Below are positions 31,656-44,041 of a stretch of 64,000 bases of DNA, piece after piece. This DNA is from Paguma larvata (taxonomy: Eukaryota > Chordata > Mammalia > Carnivora > Viverridae): NCBI GenBank assembly GCA_030068075.1, contig CM057825.1:77453123-77517122 (forward strand), in the 5' to 3' direction. The stretch's first letter is position 1. The number at the start of each line of letters is the position of its first letter. The notes below the pieces were generated by a model that saw nothing but the letters and a program-made list of their open reading frames with translations, made no database searches and was not told where the DNA came from. The translations under genes were made by a program, and so were the position numbers.

Positions 31656-33580
31656 AACTGTCTCAGGTTGGGTTCTCTGGACTCAGACATTGAAAGTCAG
31701 ATTGAGATGCAGAGATTTTAGGGATTAATACCTGAGGAAGGAAGCAAGCATGGGCAAAGAAAAAAGTTGGACTTTGATGCAGTCTGATAAAACCTTGGCT
31801 AACTCAAGACCAGTTGCTATCAACGTTATCCTGTGTTGGGCCAGAATGGTCAAGGTTTTATACCCCCACTTTGTTCATTTACTGAATAGACAATGTCTAC
31901 AGCGAGTAACTTTCAGCAGCTGAGGCATACTCTGAAAGAGCCAACCCTTAGAGGCTGTCTGCTGATCGCAGGAGGAAATTCTTGTTGGGAAATCTGGATC
32001 ATGCTTTTTTGGGTTTATCACACGCATTGGGTCATGTGAATGTTGAAGAGATTAGAAGATAGGCCCATAGTTCCTGCAGCCTTTGAATATTGAATTGGAA
32101 GTTTCTCCTGGACCAGTTCTTAAGTTCTGGAGATAAGAACAACTGTCATAGTATTTAGTGCAGCCATTTAGCTTAGGAAAGAGCTCATTTGGGCTCAAGG
32201 GACCATTGGGCATCATGGAAGTTTCCGTCTATACTTAGGTCATTCCTCGTAGAGGTAGGTTGTTGGGGCAAGTCTAGTTTATTCAAAGCCCCGGCCCAGT
32301 CTTCTGTCTTCATGCCAGTAATTATTGTCATCACCAAAGCTCATATTGTTATTATTTATTGAACACTTGCTCTGTGCCAAGCACTGGTGTAAGTATTTTA
32401 TATGTAGCCCCTTATTTAATCATTTCAGTATGCCTGGTTCAGGAAATAGATGTGAGTTAAGTAAAGGGACATGAAAAATTTCAATTCTAGGCCCAGTGGT
32501 CCTTCTTAGGATGTTGTATCACAGCTCAGCAACAATAGACCCAACAACAGGTCACCATTTTCTTTTGCCCTAGGTCTTGACCTGTAACTACGATATGTTA
32601 CAACATAGAATGGGGGTCAGTGAGATCAGTTGTTTGAATTCTAGAACATTGAGCTACCTTGCCATTCAAACAATTGTACTCTGTCCTGCTAAGTTCCACT
32701 GTTCTCTAGAAGGTGCCAAAAAGTCTCATTCTTTTTAAATTTAGTTTTGGGCCTCGTTGTTGGTGGGGTTGAGGCCAAATGAGAGGAGAGATTTGTCATG
32801 CTGTTTGTATCTTTAAATTCTGATTACATGATGAAAGTGACAGGTAAGACCATTAGTCTAGAAGTTATAGCCAAAGCAACCCTCCTAATTTTCTCTGATG
32901 CTGTGAATTTTTTTGTGTGTTTTTTTCCTATGCTCAGTATTTATGATGAACAGAAAAACAAGTCATATTATATGTCATATCATATATAAAGATGTTTACA
33001 AACATGCTCTCATTTTAGGTGTGATATGGTGTCTTTTTGAAGTTCTGGGCTCAGCTATGAAAAATCTGTTCTACTCTTGTAGTTTTGTATAACTAAAATT
33101 TACTCTTTTTAGATGGTGGGAGAGATCTATGAAAGACAAATTAAATCCTCTCATTTGTAATTTTGTACTTAAATTTTAAGGTCACATGTTTGAAGTCTCT
33201 TGCATGATTATAGACTGCATGCATAATTTCTCTTCAGTGCTAGACACTTTTGAATTCTCTAAAATAATCTGTAACTTCCCAAAGGATATTCATGTAAAGA
33301 AGATTTTGAATTCTAAGTGTATATGGATTTTTAGTTGGTTTGTTATCAAGATTTTGAGTTTTCTGACAAGAAGTAAATGAGATAGTAGCTTTCTTACAGA
33401 TCTAGAATTCTCTGGATAAATCATGAATTCAGTCCTTGAGAGAGGGGGTAGGCACAAATAACTGCATGCATGTTTGATGGGACAAGACTTTGACAATTCT
33501 CAGTTAGTGGGTCTCCTCTACATTACATAGGAGAAGCCTTGCAACTAGCTTTTCTGAGTTTAGGCTTTCACTCTGTTTCC
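31656..33580. other. Unassigned DNA, including a MIR at 32340-32465
   Basis: The MIR reads 'tattattgaacacttgctctgtgccaagcactggtgtaagtattttatatg'. A further old-repeat candidate is 31660-32110 (begins 'caggttgggttctctggac'). No genes seen. Confidence 0.4.
32340..32465 (+). repeat. MIR fragment
   Basis: Block 'ttattgaacacttgctctgtgccaagcactggtgtaag' matches the MIR core in sense direction. Confidence 0.75.
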
Positions 33581-34302
33581 CTGTATTAACTTTGTATTAC
33601 TGCTCTGACAAATTACCAGTAACTTAGTGGCTTAGAACAACACAGATGTATTATAGTTCTGGAGGTCTGAAGCCATGATGTGTCTTCCAGGGCTAAAACC
33701 AAGATCTTGGCAGGGCTGGTTCCTTCTGGAGATCTAGGGGAGAATCCATTCCTTGCCATGTCCAGCTTCTAGGGACTGCCTGCATTCCATGGCCAATGGG
33801 GTCATATCACTTGGATTGTTATTCCTTGGTTATAACTCTTTATCTGGCTTAGACCCTCTTAGCTCCCTCTTTTTTATTTAAAAAATTTTTTTAAATATTT
33901 ATTTTTGAGAGAGAGAGAGAGACAGACAGACTGTGAGCAGGGAAGGGGCAGAGGGAGAGAGAGAGAGGGAGACACAGAATCCAAAGCAGGCTCCGGGCTC
34001 TGAGCTGTCAGCACAAGCCCAACTTGGGGCTCAAACTCACAAACCATCAAATCATGACCTGAACCGAAGTTGGAAGCTCAACCGATGAAGCCACGCAGGC
34101 ACCCAGCCCTCCCTTGCCTCTCTGTTACAAGGACCCCTGTGATTATATTAGGCCCTGCTGGATAATTCAGGGTGATTTCCCACTTCAGTTTCCTTAACAT
34201 AATCACATATGCAAAGTTCCATATGCAGTGTATGGTAACATATACACAAGTTCCAAGGATTAGGACTTGGACTTCTTTGGTGGGCCATTATTCAACTTAA
34301 CA
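33581..34302 (-). repeat. MLT1-type LTR, antisense, split by a SINEC
   Basis: On the + strand it runs 'ctgtattaactttgtattactgctctgacaaattaccagtaacttagtggcttagaacaaca', 'ttctggaggtctgaag', later 'ttcagggtgatttcccacttcagt', 'aatcacatatgcaaagttcc' and 'ggattaggacttggacttcttt', the order of an inverted MLT1. Confidence 0.8.
33871..34104 (-). mobile_element. SINEC, antisense, inside an MLT1 LTR
   Basis: Flanks 'agctccctct' and 'agccctccctt' may be the target duplication (one or two mismatches). Confidence 0.85.
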
Positions 34303-34304
34303 TA

Positions 34305-34880
34305 TTCTCATTCATATTGAACCTTCTAACTAAAAGGGCTCCAGTTAGATCTCTTCAATGGCTTCCTACCTTTTCCCACATCAAATCCATACTTACTTTA
34401 ATGTTGTTTAAAGGCTTTTATATTTGGATCCACCCCTTCTTTCTAATTTTAACTTCTTCCTTGCATTTAAACTCTGTCATGATCAGGCTATACTTTGCTG
34501 TGTTTAGTTAAATGATTGTGCCCTTGTTTGTGTTCTCTTACTGGAGATGCTTGCTCTTCAAATGGTCTAAATCCTACTCATTATTCAAGGTTCACACTCA
34601 CATTTTGCCTCTTGTGTGAGACTAACTCCAGCGACCCTGCTTTGTTTGTTTCTTTCTTTGTGACTTTCTAAAGCATTTGTGGATTTTGTACACAACTTTT
34701 GTATCTATGTTTATATGTACAATATCAGTCTTTTATTACTTCACTTTATGTTTTCTTTGCATCATTTTGATTACAAGTTATTTGAAAGTAGGAGAAATAG
34801 TTTTTGAATATTGAATAACTCTTAGCATGGTGCTAAGCACATGGTAATGTCAAATAAATACTCAGTCACTGCCTCATTTA
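34305..34880 (+). repeat. L2 3' region
   Basis: 'ggctcaatggcttcc'-like start, 'tgtgactttctaaagcatttgtgg', 'cttgatttcctgagg'-like middle, and the end 'cttagcatggtgctaagcacatggtaatgtcaaataaatactc', which parallels the L2 terminus. The 64-codon frame at 34317-34511 is inside it. Confidence 0.65.
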
Positions 34881-34884
34881 GAGT

Positions 34885-36920
34885 TTTCTTTTATTAGTCT
34901 ATGGCTTTTAAAAACTTGCACTTATAATGTAATAAGATAGATCTCAACTTGGTATCTACTGAATAAAGAATAGAGGATTCTGTAGGGAGCCATTCCATAA
35001 TTTACCGTAAAACTATTTTTCCTGAGTTGTGTTTTAAGACTTGTAGTTTATAATCTTTTAACCAGACTTTCTCAGCATTGTGATAAACGCTAAGTGGCAT
35101 GCAGTGCATACGTTGTCCCAGAGTGACTTAGCTTTGTGTATTACTGTGATATTCCTCTGGCTTATGGAAGGCTGTGTTGTCTATTCTGAGCAGATAAGGT
35201 TGGCATCCCGCCATTAGAAATTATTGCATTGGCCTTAGTGAGCCCTTAGTGCAAGGTGATTTTTGGAGGGCTTGAACATAGATTGTGGACATTTCTCAAA
35301 CTTAAAGTAATAGACTGTGTGACCGTTTTGTGTTTGCCAGCTAGCAATTGTTGATGCATTTGGTGGAGTTTTGCCGAAGACCTGTTTCCATTATAACGCT
35401 CCACCAAGAAGAAGATTGCGAAAAAAGGGAAAATGGTCCCTTTTACTTTTAATTGTGGAGTTTATCAAAGAGGCTCTTGTTATTTACTGGAAGAAACTGA
35501 TGATTGCTGAATGGCCAATTTGGCTTAGATCAGTTTTCAATAATGAACCTAGGAGAACGATATTATTATCAATTATTATTATTGCCTTCATTTTATAGAT
35601 GAGTATACTAAGAAATGTAAAATCAAGTGACTGAACATTGAAGAAGCTAGGATTTAAATCTAGGCAATCTGACCTGAAGATATTTCTTTTATCTTTATGC
35701 AAAACAATTGGAGTATGTTTATTTTCACCTGGGGTAATTGGCAGACACGATATTTGAAGACTATAGACTGCCACATAGAGTACTGCAAGAAAATGTTTAA
35801 AGACTTGAAAGTATTGAAATAAAAATTGATTCTTTTCTTGACTAGTAACACTTAAAAGCAAGGTACATCTTTTGTGCATTAAGCAGGCCTATTTTGATTC
35901 TTGCTTCTGTTGCTATGGAAGAGAAGAGAAGGAGGGAACTTACTGATTTGCTTCAAGGTAAACTTAGCAGTAGTATCTTCCCTGGAAGGAATTTTATTGC
36001 CCAGATCTCCCAAGATGGTGTAAAGGGCAGTTGGACTGTGTAGACAGTGTAGTTATTTACATAGTAATTGGTTTCTGAGTATACAGACCATATATAGAGA
36101 GTATTGTATATGGAATGTTTGTATATAGGACACAGACATACATACATATATATATTTATTCCATAAGGCTGTTTTGATTCATTTCAAGTAATTCATTTTT
36201 CTCTATCTTGAAATCTCAAGTTAATGGAACTTTTCCACCTATTTTTTTTAGCTGGAAATACTCAAACCTTCAAAGAATATAAATATTGACTATAATGAAA
36301 TGCCAGCATGTTGCTTTTACATGATTATGGATATTAAATGATAATTAGTTTTAGCCAAAGCCATTTACATTGGGGTATCCTTCTCAGTAAAATTTATGAA
36401 ACACTTAAGATGGCAAAGTAAAAAATTTGACACGTAGGGATAACTACTGATGTCTGATTTATGCTCTCTGCGCAAAATATGATACAGCGAACTGTACTGC
36501 TATAGATTCTGGAAAATTAGAATAATAAAAAAACTACATTTTAGAAAAAAACGCAACAATGCAAAGTGTCTTTCAAATTTTTCTTACTAGCTGCTAAACT
36601 CATCTCAGCCAGGGAACATCCTTAATCACCATCACATGTATAAATCCCTTCTGTTACTCATCTTGGAGCACAATACATAGGGTTTGCCCACGTGACAAGC
36701 AGCCCCTTCATGAACCGATGCCTGTATTATTTATACTGTTTGCCTTTATGACTTTTAATTTATGGTCCATGTTTGAAACTACAGTTTATTTTCTTTGTTC
36801 AAAGAATTTTAATATGTCTGAGATGTTTTTTTCAGATCATTAAGCAACTTAGTATCTTGTGCTTCAGTTTCAGCTGTTTTTAAGAATTATAGTCTGTTTT
36901 TTTGCTGTGCTCTCCAGGTT
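34885..36920. other. Mostly unassigned DNA with a MIR at 35555-35700
   Basis: Repeat-poor stretch at about 34990-35380 (see findings). Open frames 35371-35598 (+) and 35484-35879 (-) overlap the MIR and are not genes. Confidence 0.35.
35555..35700 (+). repeat. MIR fragment
   Basis: 'attattatcaattattattattgccttcattttatagatgagtatactaagaaatgtaaaatcaagtgactgaac' resembles the MIR/poly-AT section; 'ggatttaaatctaggcaatctgacct' closes it. Confidence 0.55.
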
Positions 36921-36938
36921 CTCCCCAAACGTATTTAA

Positions 36939-37154
36939 AAAAAAATTTTTTTAACATTTATTTATTTTTGAGAGACATAGAGACAGAGCATGAGCAGGGG
37001 AAGGGAAGAGAGAGAGGGAGGTACATAATCCAAAGCGGGCTCCAGGCTCTGAGCCATCAGCATAGAGCCTGACACAGGGCTTAAACTCACAGACCATGAA
37101 ATCATGACCTGAGCTGAAGTCGGATGCTTAACCGACTGAGCCATCCAGGCGCCC
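36939..37154 (-). mobile_element. SINEC, antisense
   Basis: Long target-site duplication CTCCCCAAACGTATTTAA at 36921-36938 and 37155-37172, unmutated. Confidence 0.95.
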
Positions 37155-37499
37155 CTCCCCAAACGTATTTAATGAACACTATCATATAGCTTTTTCTTAT
37201 TTTTTCTTTTCTTTTCTTTCTATCTTTCTTTTTTTTTTTTTAAATGTCCAGGTGATTCCAAACATAAGTCCAACAATTTGATAAGAGTCTGATCAGGTAT
37301 TTTTTACTCGACATAGTAATAGACAGCAGAAGGAAATTTAATTATTTATATAAAGTGGAAAGTGAGAAATACAGACCGACATAAAAGACAAAGCAATAGT
37401 AATAATAATAATAATGGGAATAATTAATCCCCAAGTTTGCTGGTCTTTTTCCTTTCTTAATGGTGCCTTTTAATTAACAGAAATTGTAAAGTTAAATGA

Positions 37500-38470
37500 A
37501 GTTTAGTTCATTGATCTTTTTCTTTCTACTTAGTGTTTCTTGTGTTTCTTTGAAAAAAAATCTTTGCCTGAGGTAAGATCAAGAACATAGTTTCTATGTA
37601 ATCTTATGGGGGAGTTTAGTGCTTTGCCTTTCACGTTATGCTCTGGCTGAAATGAGTTTAACAGCTGTGATTCATTTGGAATGGATGTTTATATATATGT
37701 GGTATGAGGTAGAGATTGAGATTTCCCTCCAATTGATCTGGAATTATTTATTGAAAACCTCATTCTCCCTGCAGTTTTATGGTGATATCTTTATTATAAA
37801 TTGGGTTACTATAAGTGTCTAGGTCTATTTCTAGATTCATGTTTTCCATTGGTCTATTTGTATGTTCTTGTGCTAATAACACATTTTAACTTCTTCTTTT
37901 TTTAATAAGATTTCAACCCTTTTATTTTATTTATTTTATTTTTTATTTTGTAGAGAGAGGGAGAAAGAATGTGTGAGTTGGGGAGAGAGGCAGAGAGAAT
38001 CTTAAGCAGGCTCCACTCTCAGTTCGGAGCCCCACGTGGGGCTTGATCCCGTGACCCTGGGATCATGACCTGAGCCTAAACCAAGAATCAGATGCCCAGC
38101 CAACCAAGTTACCCAGGCGCCCCACACATTTTAATTTCTGTAGCTTTGTAGTATGTATTGATATCTGGTAGTGAAGTCCTTCTACTTTGTTCCTTTTCTT
38201 GAAGATGATCTTGGCTGTTTTATAATCAGGTTGTTAATTTCTCTTTACCATATCCCTAAATGCTAGCATTTTGATTGGCTTTACCTTAAATCTATAGATC
38301 AATTTGGAGAAGAATCACATCTTCTAAACCAGGTACATGGTACTTCCTGCCTCAAGGTCTTGCTTACCTTTTGTTACATTTATTTTTAGGCATTTGATGT
38401 TTTTTGATGCTAGTATAAATTACATTTTTCTACAGTTAATTGCTTGGATAGATAAATAATTGATTTTATT
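37500..38470 (-). repeat. L1 ORF2 3' region, antisense, split by a SINEC
   Basis: 'atctttgcctgaggtaagatc', 'aatggatgtttatatatatgtggtatgaggtagagattgag', 'ggtctatttctagattc', 'gttttccattggtctatttgtatgttcttgtgctaata' and 'gtagctttgtagtatgtattgatatctggtagtgaag' follow the reverse complement of L1 ORF2. Dead; no full frame. Confidence 0.75.
37890..38123 (-). mobile_element. SINEC, antisense (older variant)
   Basis: Target-site duplication ACACATTTTAA at 37879-37889 and 38124-38134. Middle part differs from the main SINEC in having GTAGAGAGAGGGAGAAAGAAT. Confidence 0.9.
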
Positions 38471-38474
38471 TTTA

Positions 38475-38683
38475 TTTTTGTTTTTTAAAATATTTATTTT
38501 TGAGAGGGAGGGAGAGTGTGGGCATGCGCATGGGGGAGGGGTAGAGAGGGGGGAGACGAAGGATCTGAAGTGGGCTCTGCACTGACAGAAGAGAGCCTGA
38601 AGTGGAGCTTGAACTCATGAACCATGAGATCATGACTTGAGCCAAAGTCTGATGTTTAACTGACTGAGCCACCCACGTGCCCC
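38475..38683 (-). mobile_element. SINEC, antisense
   Basis: GAGGGAGGGAGAGTGTGG middle and CACCCACGTGCCCC head; inserted in L1 sequence (the surrounding 38130-38470 and 38684-38900). Confidence 0.87.
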
Positions 38684-38920
38684 GAAATACCATTGATTTT
38701 AAAATATTGACTTGTATGCTATGACCTTGCTAAGTTTTTTTGTTATTCATATTTACTTTTAGATATCCATGTATTTTTAGATATTCTGTATGGTATACAT
38801 TTATAATTATTGTGTTCACGACATTATTATATATTTTTTAATCTAAGGAAAATGCCTTTTATCAATTCTGGAAAATTTCCTGCCTTTGCTTTAGTTGAAT
38901 TTACCTCCTTCATTTTTCTA
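38684..38920 (-). repeat. L1 fragment, antisense
   Basis: Continuation of the L1 block after the SINEC: 'tgctatgaccttgctaag' and 'ccttttatcaattctggaaaatttcctgcctttgc'. Confidence 0.5.
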
Positions 38921-39079
38921 ATTTTTAAGTTTCTCTTTCATTTAGAGATATTATTGTAAAACTGCACATCATCAAAAACAAAGTCTGCCAAGCAACTTGA
39001 AAGAAAAAGATTAGTTTTAAATGATCAATAGATAAATTGACAACAGATTTCACATTACCAGAAGTAGAAGCCAAAAGAC

Positions 39080-41240
39080 AGTGAAACAATATATTTAGAG
39101 TGCTAAGACAAGCTATCAACATAGAATTCTATATTGGGCTAAACTTTCATTCAAGAGAGTGTGAAATAAAGACAATTTCAAAGAAAGACTCAGGTAATTT
39201 AATTCTCCAGTAACATTACAAAGAAATACTACATGATATATGTATATCATTAAGATAGAGAATGAAGAATAAAACAATATTAGGGCAGTTGGGAGAAGAT
39301 ATAACTACAGGATAGGGAGATTTAAACAAATGTTTAGAGTTTATCAGGAGTAATTTTCTACCAATGTATTTGAAAACATATTAAAGGAACTATTTTCTTA
39401 AAAAAAAGTTTTCAAATTGGATTAAAGAAGAAATACAACACTGAAATCGATCAAGATTCATTAACAACACTGAGTAAAATAAAACATTCCATATAAAAAA
39501 AGTACAAAATACCGACCCAGATGGTATAAGTGTGAATTCTAACAACCCTCCAGAAGCAGATTACCTATATACAAATTATTGTAATTAAATAAAAAGGAAT
39601 ATTCTACTCTCAAAGTTATTTTGTGATGCTTGTATAAGTGATTATAAAATAAAATGTACAAGGACAATACAAGAAAATTATGAACATAGATATAAAAATA
39701 CTAAAAATATCAGCAAACAAAATTTGCAGGTGCTTATCATGATGAAGCATATCCCATTTAATTTGATTTTACTCCAGGAATAAAAGACATTAACATTATT
39801 AGATAAAATGTAATTGCAAACCAGAAACTCTCCCTAAGCTGAAAAAAAAAAAATCTGTCAAACTCACAGCAAGTATCCTGCTTAGTGGTGATACATTTGA
39901 AAAGAAAACTGACTGCACTCTGCTAGGCAAGCATGTTTTTTTCTGGGTGTCTATTCAGGGTGCCTGAAGAGTATTCTCTTTTGTATCTCAAAGAAGTATA
40001 TATTTGCAAACTTTTATACTAAGTGATAAACTGCAGTTTCTGTTAGAAGAGCTGTGATCTACAGGTGGTTTATTTTTAGGTGTCAAACAGTTCATTCAAG
40101 TTCTTCCAGGTATCCATGCGAGGTGTTTGGTTTTGATATTAAGACAAAGACAGACTTCTCATATTTTAGAGTATTCCAACTTAAATTCGTCCTTTCATCT
40201 GATTATATGCACATTTCATACAAGATCTTATCCATATATACATATAATACATTGGAAAAATTCATAACAGAGTTATTGCTACTACCTTCTGTAACAAGCT
40301 AGTGACTGCTATATAAACATCATGCTGAGGCTCTTGCCATTGCATGCCACAAGCAAGATATATAAAAGGTATAAGGATTGAAAAGCAAGAACGAATGGTT
40401 AGCATTCATAGATTATATGATTGTCTCTGTAGACAATCCAAGAGAATTAGAATCTGTAAGAAAATTCAGTAAGTTTTACTAGGTACAATAAAATGATAAA
40501 ACAGCTAGTGGCATTTTATTCAGAGACAAAAGCAATTAGATAATGTAATTAGAATAGAGATCCCATGGACAATGGCAACAAAAATGATAAGAAATCTAGG
40601 AGTAAATTTAACATAAGGCACTCAAGACCTCATTTCTGGAATTACAAAACTTTATTGACAGGGCGCCTGGGTGGCTCAGTCGGTTGAGCGTCCGACTTCG
40701 GCTCAGGTCTTGATCTCACCGTTCCCGAGTTCAAGCCCCGCGTCGGGCTCTGTGCTGACAGCTCAGAGCCTGGAGCCTGTTTCAGATTCTGTGTCTCCCT
40801 CTCTGTCTGTGGCCCTTCCCTGCTCATGCTCTGTCTGTCTGTTTCTCTCAAAGATAAATAAACATTAAAAAAAAAATTAAAAAAAAACTTTATTGACAAA
40901 TATGAAGGAAGATCTAAACAAATGAGAAGCACTCTCTGTTTATGGATGAGATTACCCAATACCATATGACAGCTACCCCTAAATTAATTTATAAACAATG
41001 GAATTTGGATGAAAATATGAATAATGTTTTTTGTTTTTTCAAGTGAAACTTGGGATCCTGAGCCAAGAAAAATGTGAAGAATATGTATGTTAGCACTGCT
41101 ACTATATATCAAGAGTTAATAACTTTTAATATATCAAGTATAGTAATTAAAATAAGGTATAGATACAAGGATAGATAGACTTTTGGAAGAAAATTAAAAG
41201 CCCAGAAATACATCCATATAAACATGAAAACTTGGTGTAT
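39080..41240 (+). repeat. L1 3' and ORF2 fragments, sense
   Basis: 'gctagaagacagtgaaac' style sequence, 'tatcaacatagaattctatattgggctaaactttcattcaag' and later 'gattatatgattgtctctgtagacaatcc' (DYMIVSVDNP, resembling L1 ORF2 DDMILYIENP) and 'ggcaacaaaaatgataagaaatctaggagtaaatttaac' are L1. Several in-frame stops; inactive. Interrupted by a SINEC. Confidence 0.7.
40662..40883 (+). mobile_element. SINEC
   Basis: Target-site duplication AAAACTTTATTGACA at 40647-40661 and 40884-40898; a near-consensus, young-looking copy (GGGCGCCTGGGTGGCTCAGT). Confidence 0.95.
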
Positions 41241-42530
41241 TTATTCATTCCATACTTATTAAGCACTCTCCTTTTTGCTAGTGGGGACTTCTCCTAGTTG
41301 TCTTCAAGGTTTTTTTGACACGATTCTAGTGTTCATTGATAGCTTACTTACTCTTGACAGCATTTTCTGGACTCACCTGGTACATCTCCTGCTCCTAATC
41401 TGGAATCAGCCATTTCTCTAAGAAGTCCTAATTTCTCTCATGGGAAGTAGGATTGCAAGACCACCTCCAAATGTTAGGGATGCTCGTTGCTATTGCATTG
41501 GTGTTTCTAGGCGTTTTCAGTTAACGGAGTTAAAAAATTAAATGTATGCTTTATGTACACATATATGTATGTACACACATGATACATATGTATATATGTA
41601 TTTAATATATATTGTATATTAATATATTTTACAAGTATTATATGTATTTAAGGGTAAAAGCCTCAGTGTGAATTCACACTGATACTATCAACTGAAATTG
41701 AGGAATACACGATTTTTACCTATGTTTTCATATATTAAGTCTGTGTCTCGTTTGACATTGGGAATCATGGTTGTCAAGGACACAAGGGACAGGAAAATTA
41801 CAATGTTATCATTACGAGTTTGCTTTATCCTCCATTATATACAGAATCATCTCAGAATTATAATTCTAATACGACCACTGCCAGCGTGAGCACAGAAAAC
41901 CTTCAGTTTTTTTGGTAAATATTGTCTTTGCCTTCTGGGATTTGTTATGTAGTTGGTTTTGTTTGCTTTCAGGTAGGGATTTGGGGGGATCGAGATCTGC
42001 GTTTCTGTTTCCATAGCAGTATATACTAGCTCAGAATTCTCTTTTGAAAGTTCTGAAATTTCCTTGGATAATTAAACATACATAAAGAGTAATTCAATTG
42101 GGTGATTATTGTTTAGTGCAGTCTAGAATGTACTTTAGGATTTATTTCTAAAGGCCACTGTAGTACCATGAATCCTTGCGGTGGGCCTCACCAGACTATA
42201 ATAGCAATCGAGGGAGTATCTTTGGAGTTGTGATCAGTAGGGGGACCAACATGTGGCTTGGAAAGGTTTAATTTAGTCAATAATCTTCAGCAACCCTTCA
42301 AAACTACCCAAATAAAGATAAAATATAAGTTAAAGCAGTGGGATTGCTATCTAAATGGAGCATTAAGAAAAATACCATTGCTTCCATTCAACCAGACTGC
42401 TACTTCTATGGAGAAATTCTGGATTGGCATTTGTGATAGTGGACTTGTATTGTGTTTTGGTAGCCTGTCACTCGTTCCCCCTACTTCAGCATAAGTACAC
42501 TAATTTATTTTTTGTTGCCTTTTTTTTTTT
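41241..42530. other. Unassigned DNA with (TA)-rich tract and a 20-bp palindrome
   Basis: The 41555-41640 stretch is a degenerate TATATG/TATGTA tract; a palindrome follows at 41663-41682. I see no gene or exon. Confidence 0.4.
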
Positions 42531-42935
42531 AAGTCAGATTTTTAGAGTAGTTTTAGATTCACAGCAGAAATGAGTGGAAGATACAGAGATTTCTCATATA
42601 CCACATACACCATGCCTCCACACACACAGAGCCTCCCTCATCAACATCCCCACCAGAGTGGTAGAATTGTTACAATTGATGAGCCTGTATCGACACATTC
42701 TAGGCACCCGAAGTCCATAGTTTACATTTTGGCTCACTCTTGGGTTTGGACATGTCTCCGTCATTATGGTATCATAAAGAGTGTTTTCACTGCCCCAAAG
42801 ATCTGTACTCCACCTATTCATTCCTCCCTGCCCCCAACCCCTGGCAACCATGAGTCTTTTTCTTATCTCCATAGTTTTACCTTTTCCAGAATGTCATAGA
42901 GTTGGAATCTTACAGTATGTAGCTAATATCCTTTT
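42531..42935 (-). repeat. L1 3' UTR-like repeat, antisense
   Basis: 'attttagagtagttttagattcacagc', 'gagtggaagatacagag', 'catatacca' ...'accagagtggtagaattgttacaattgatgagcctgt' ... 'cctgcccccaacccctggcaaccatgag' and 'ccttttccagaatgtcatagagttggaat' are blocks of the old L1 3' end. The 109-codon frame 42570-42899 and its antisense mate are artefacts. Confidence 0.7.
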
Positions 42936-43388
42936 GAAGAATTATCTCTCTCCCTAGAAATTTTCTACCTTTAGGAGTTTGTCTACCCATAGGAGGTGAC
43001 TCCAGCTAAATTAATCAGATTCTTGTGGAATTTCTGTTACTGATTGGAGTGATGCAGAAAGGTTACAAGATGGTAGGAGATTGTTCATTCCAGTGATAGT
43101 ATTGTGATGAGAATGCTGATTACTTCCCTTTGCTGGGAGCTGCCCTGACTCTTGATTTTTTTTCTAGGGTGTTTCTCCAATCTTACTGTCAATTTTATGT
43201 GTTCTGTTATATCCACTTAATATGTTCGTCTTCTGTTTAGAGTTGGTTTCTTTTATAACAAACAACTGTATCTGATTCAGTGGTGATCCCTAGAGTACAT
43301 TAGAAATGTTCAGTCTATTTAAATTGCATTCCTCCTTCTAACCGTTCTTCCGATCCTTCTTTCCCTGCTCTATTGAAAAAAAGACAAC
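42936..43388. other. Unassigned intergenic DNA
   Basis: No recognised features. Confidence 0.35.
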
Positions 43389-43600
43389 AGTTTATTTATT
43401 TTTTAGATTTTTTATTTGAGATAGAAAGAGAGAGGATGTGGGGGAGGGAAAGGGGGGAGAGAGGGAGAGAGAGAGAGAGAAACTTAAGCAGGCTCCTTGC
43501 TCAGTGCAGAGCTTGATGTGGGGTTCGATCCCACGACCCTGACATTGTAACTGAAATCAAGAGTTGGACACTCAAACGACTAAACTACCCAGGCACCCCC
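43389..43600 (-). mobile_element. SINEC, antisense (older variant)
   Basis: GAGATAGAAAGAGAGAGGA middle, head ending CTACCCAGGCACCCCC. Confidence 0.85.
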
Positions 43601-43649
43601 CAAAAATACACTTAATAATTTGCTTATTAATTATGTTTATTGTCTGTCT

Positions 43650-43792
43650 CCTTCTCTAAAATATAAGCTTTATGAGGACAAGAGTTCTTTATTTAAATCT
43701 GCTTCTTTGAACTGTACATCCCAAGTACCTAAGATAATTCACAGAACATAATAGGTACTCAAGAAGTATTTGTGAACTTAGTTAATAAAGTT
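43650..43792 (+). repeat. L2 3' end
   Basis: 'cataagctttatgaggacaagagttctttattt' and 'cacagaacataataggtactcaagaagtatttgtgaac' match the L2 3' terminus. Confidence 0.65.
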
Positions 43793-43804
43793 TCTAAGCC
43801 ACTG

Positions 43805-43807
<3 letters not shown>

Positions 43808-43836
<29 letters not shown>

Positions 43837-44026
43837 TGTCTACTTTTTCTGAGAGAGAGAGAGAAAGAAGGGGGAGCAGAGAGAGAAAGAAAGAGAGAAT
43901 CCTAAGTAGGCTCCACACTGTCAGCACAGAGCCCGATTTGGGGCTCCATCTCATGAACCATTAGATCATAACCTGAGCCAAAATCAAGAGTTGGCTGCTT
44001 AGCCGACTAAGCCACCTAGATGCACC
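43808..44026 (-). mobile_element. SINEC, antisense
   Basis: TCTAAGCCACTGTTT (43793-43807) and TCTAAGTCACTGTTT (44027-44041) bracket it. Begins with five copies of TTTTG-like units, a derivative of its tail. Confidence 0.9.
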
Positions 44027-44041
44027 TCTAAGTCACTGTTT

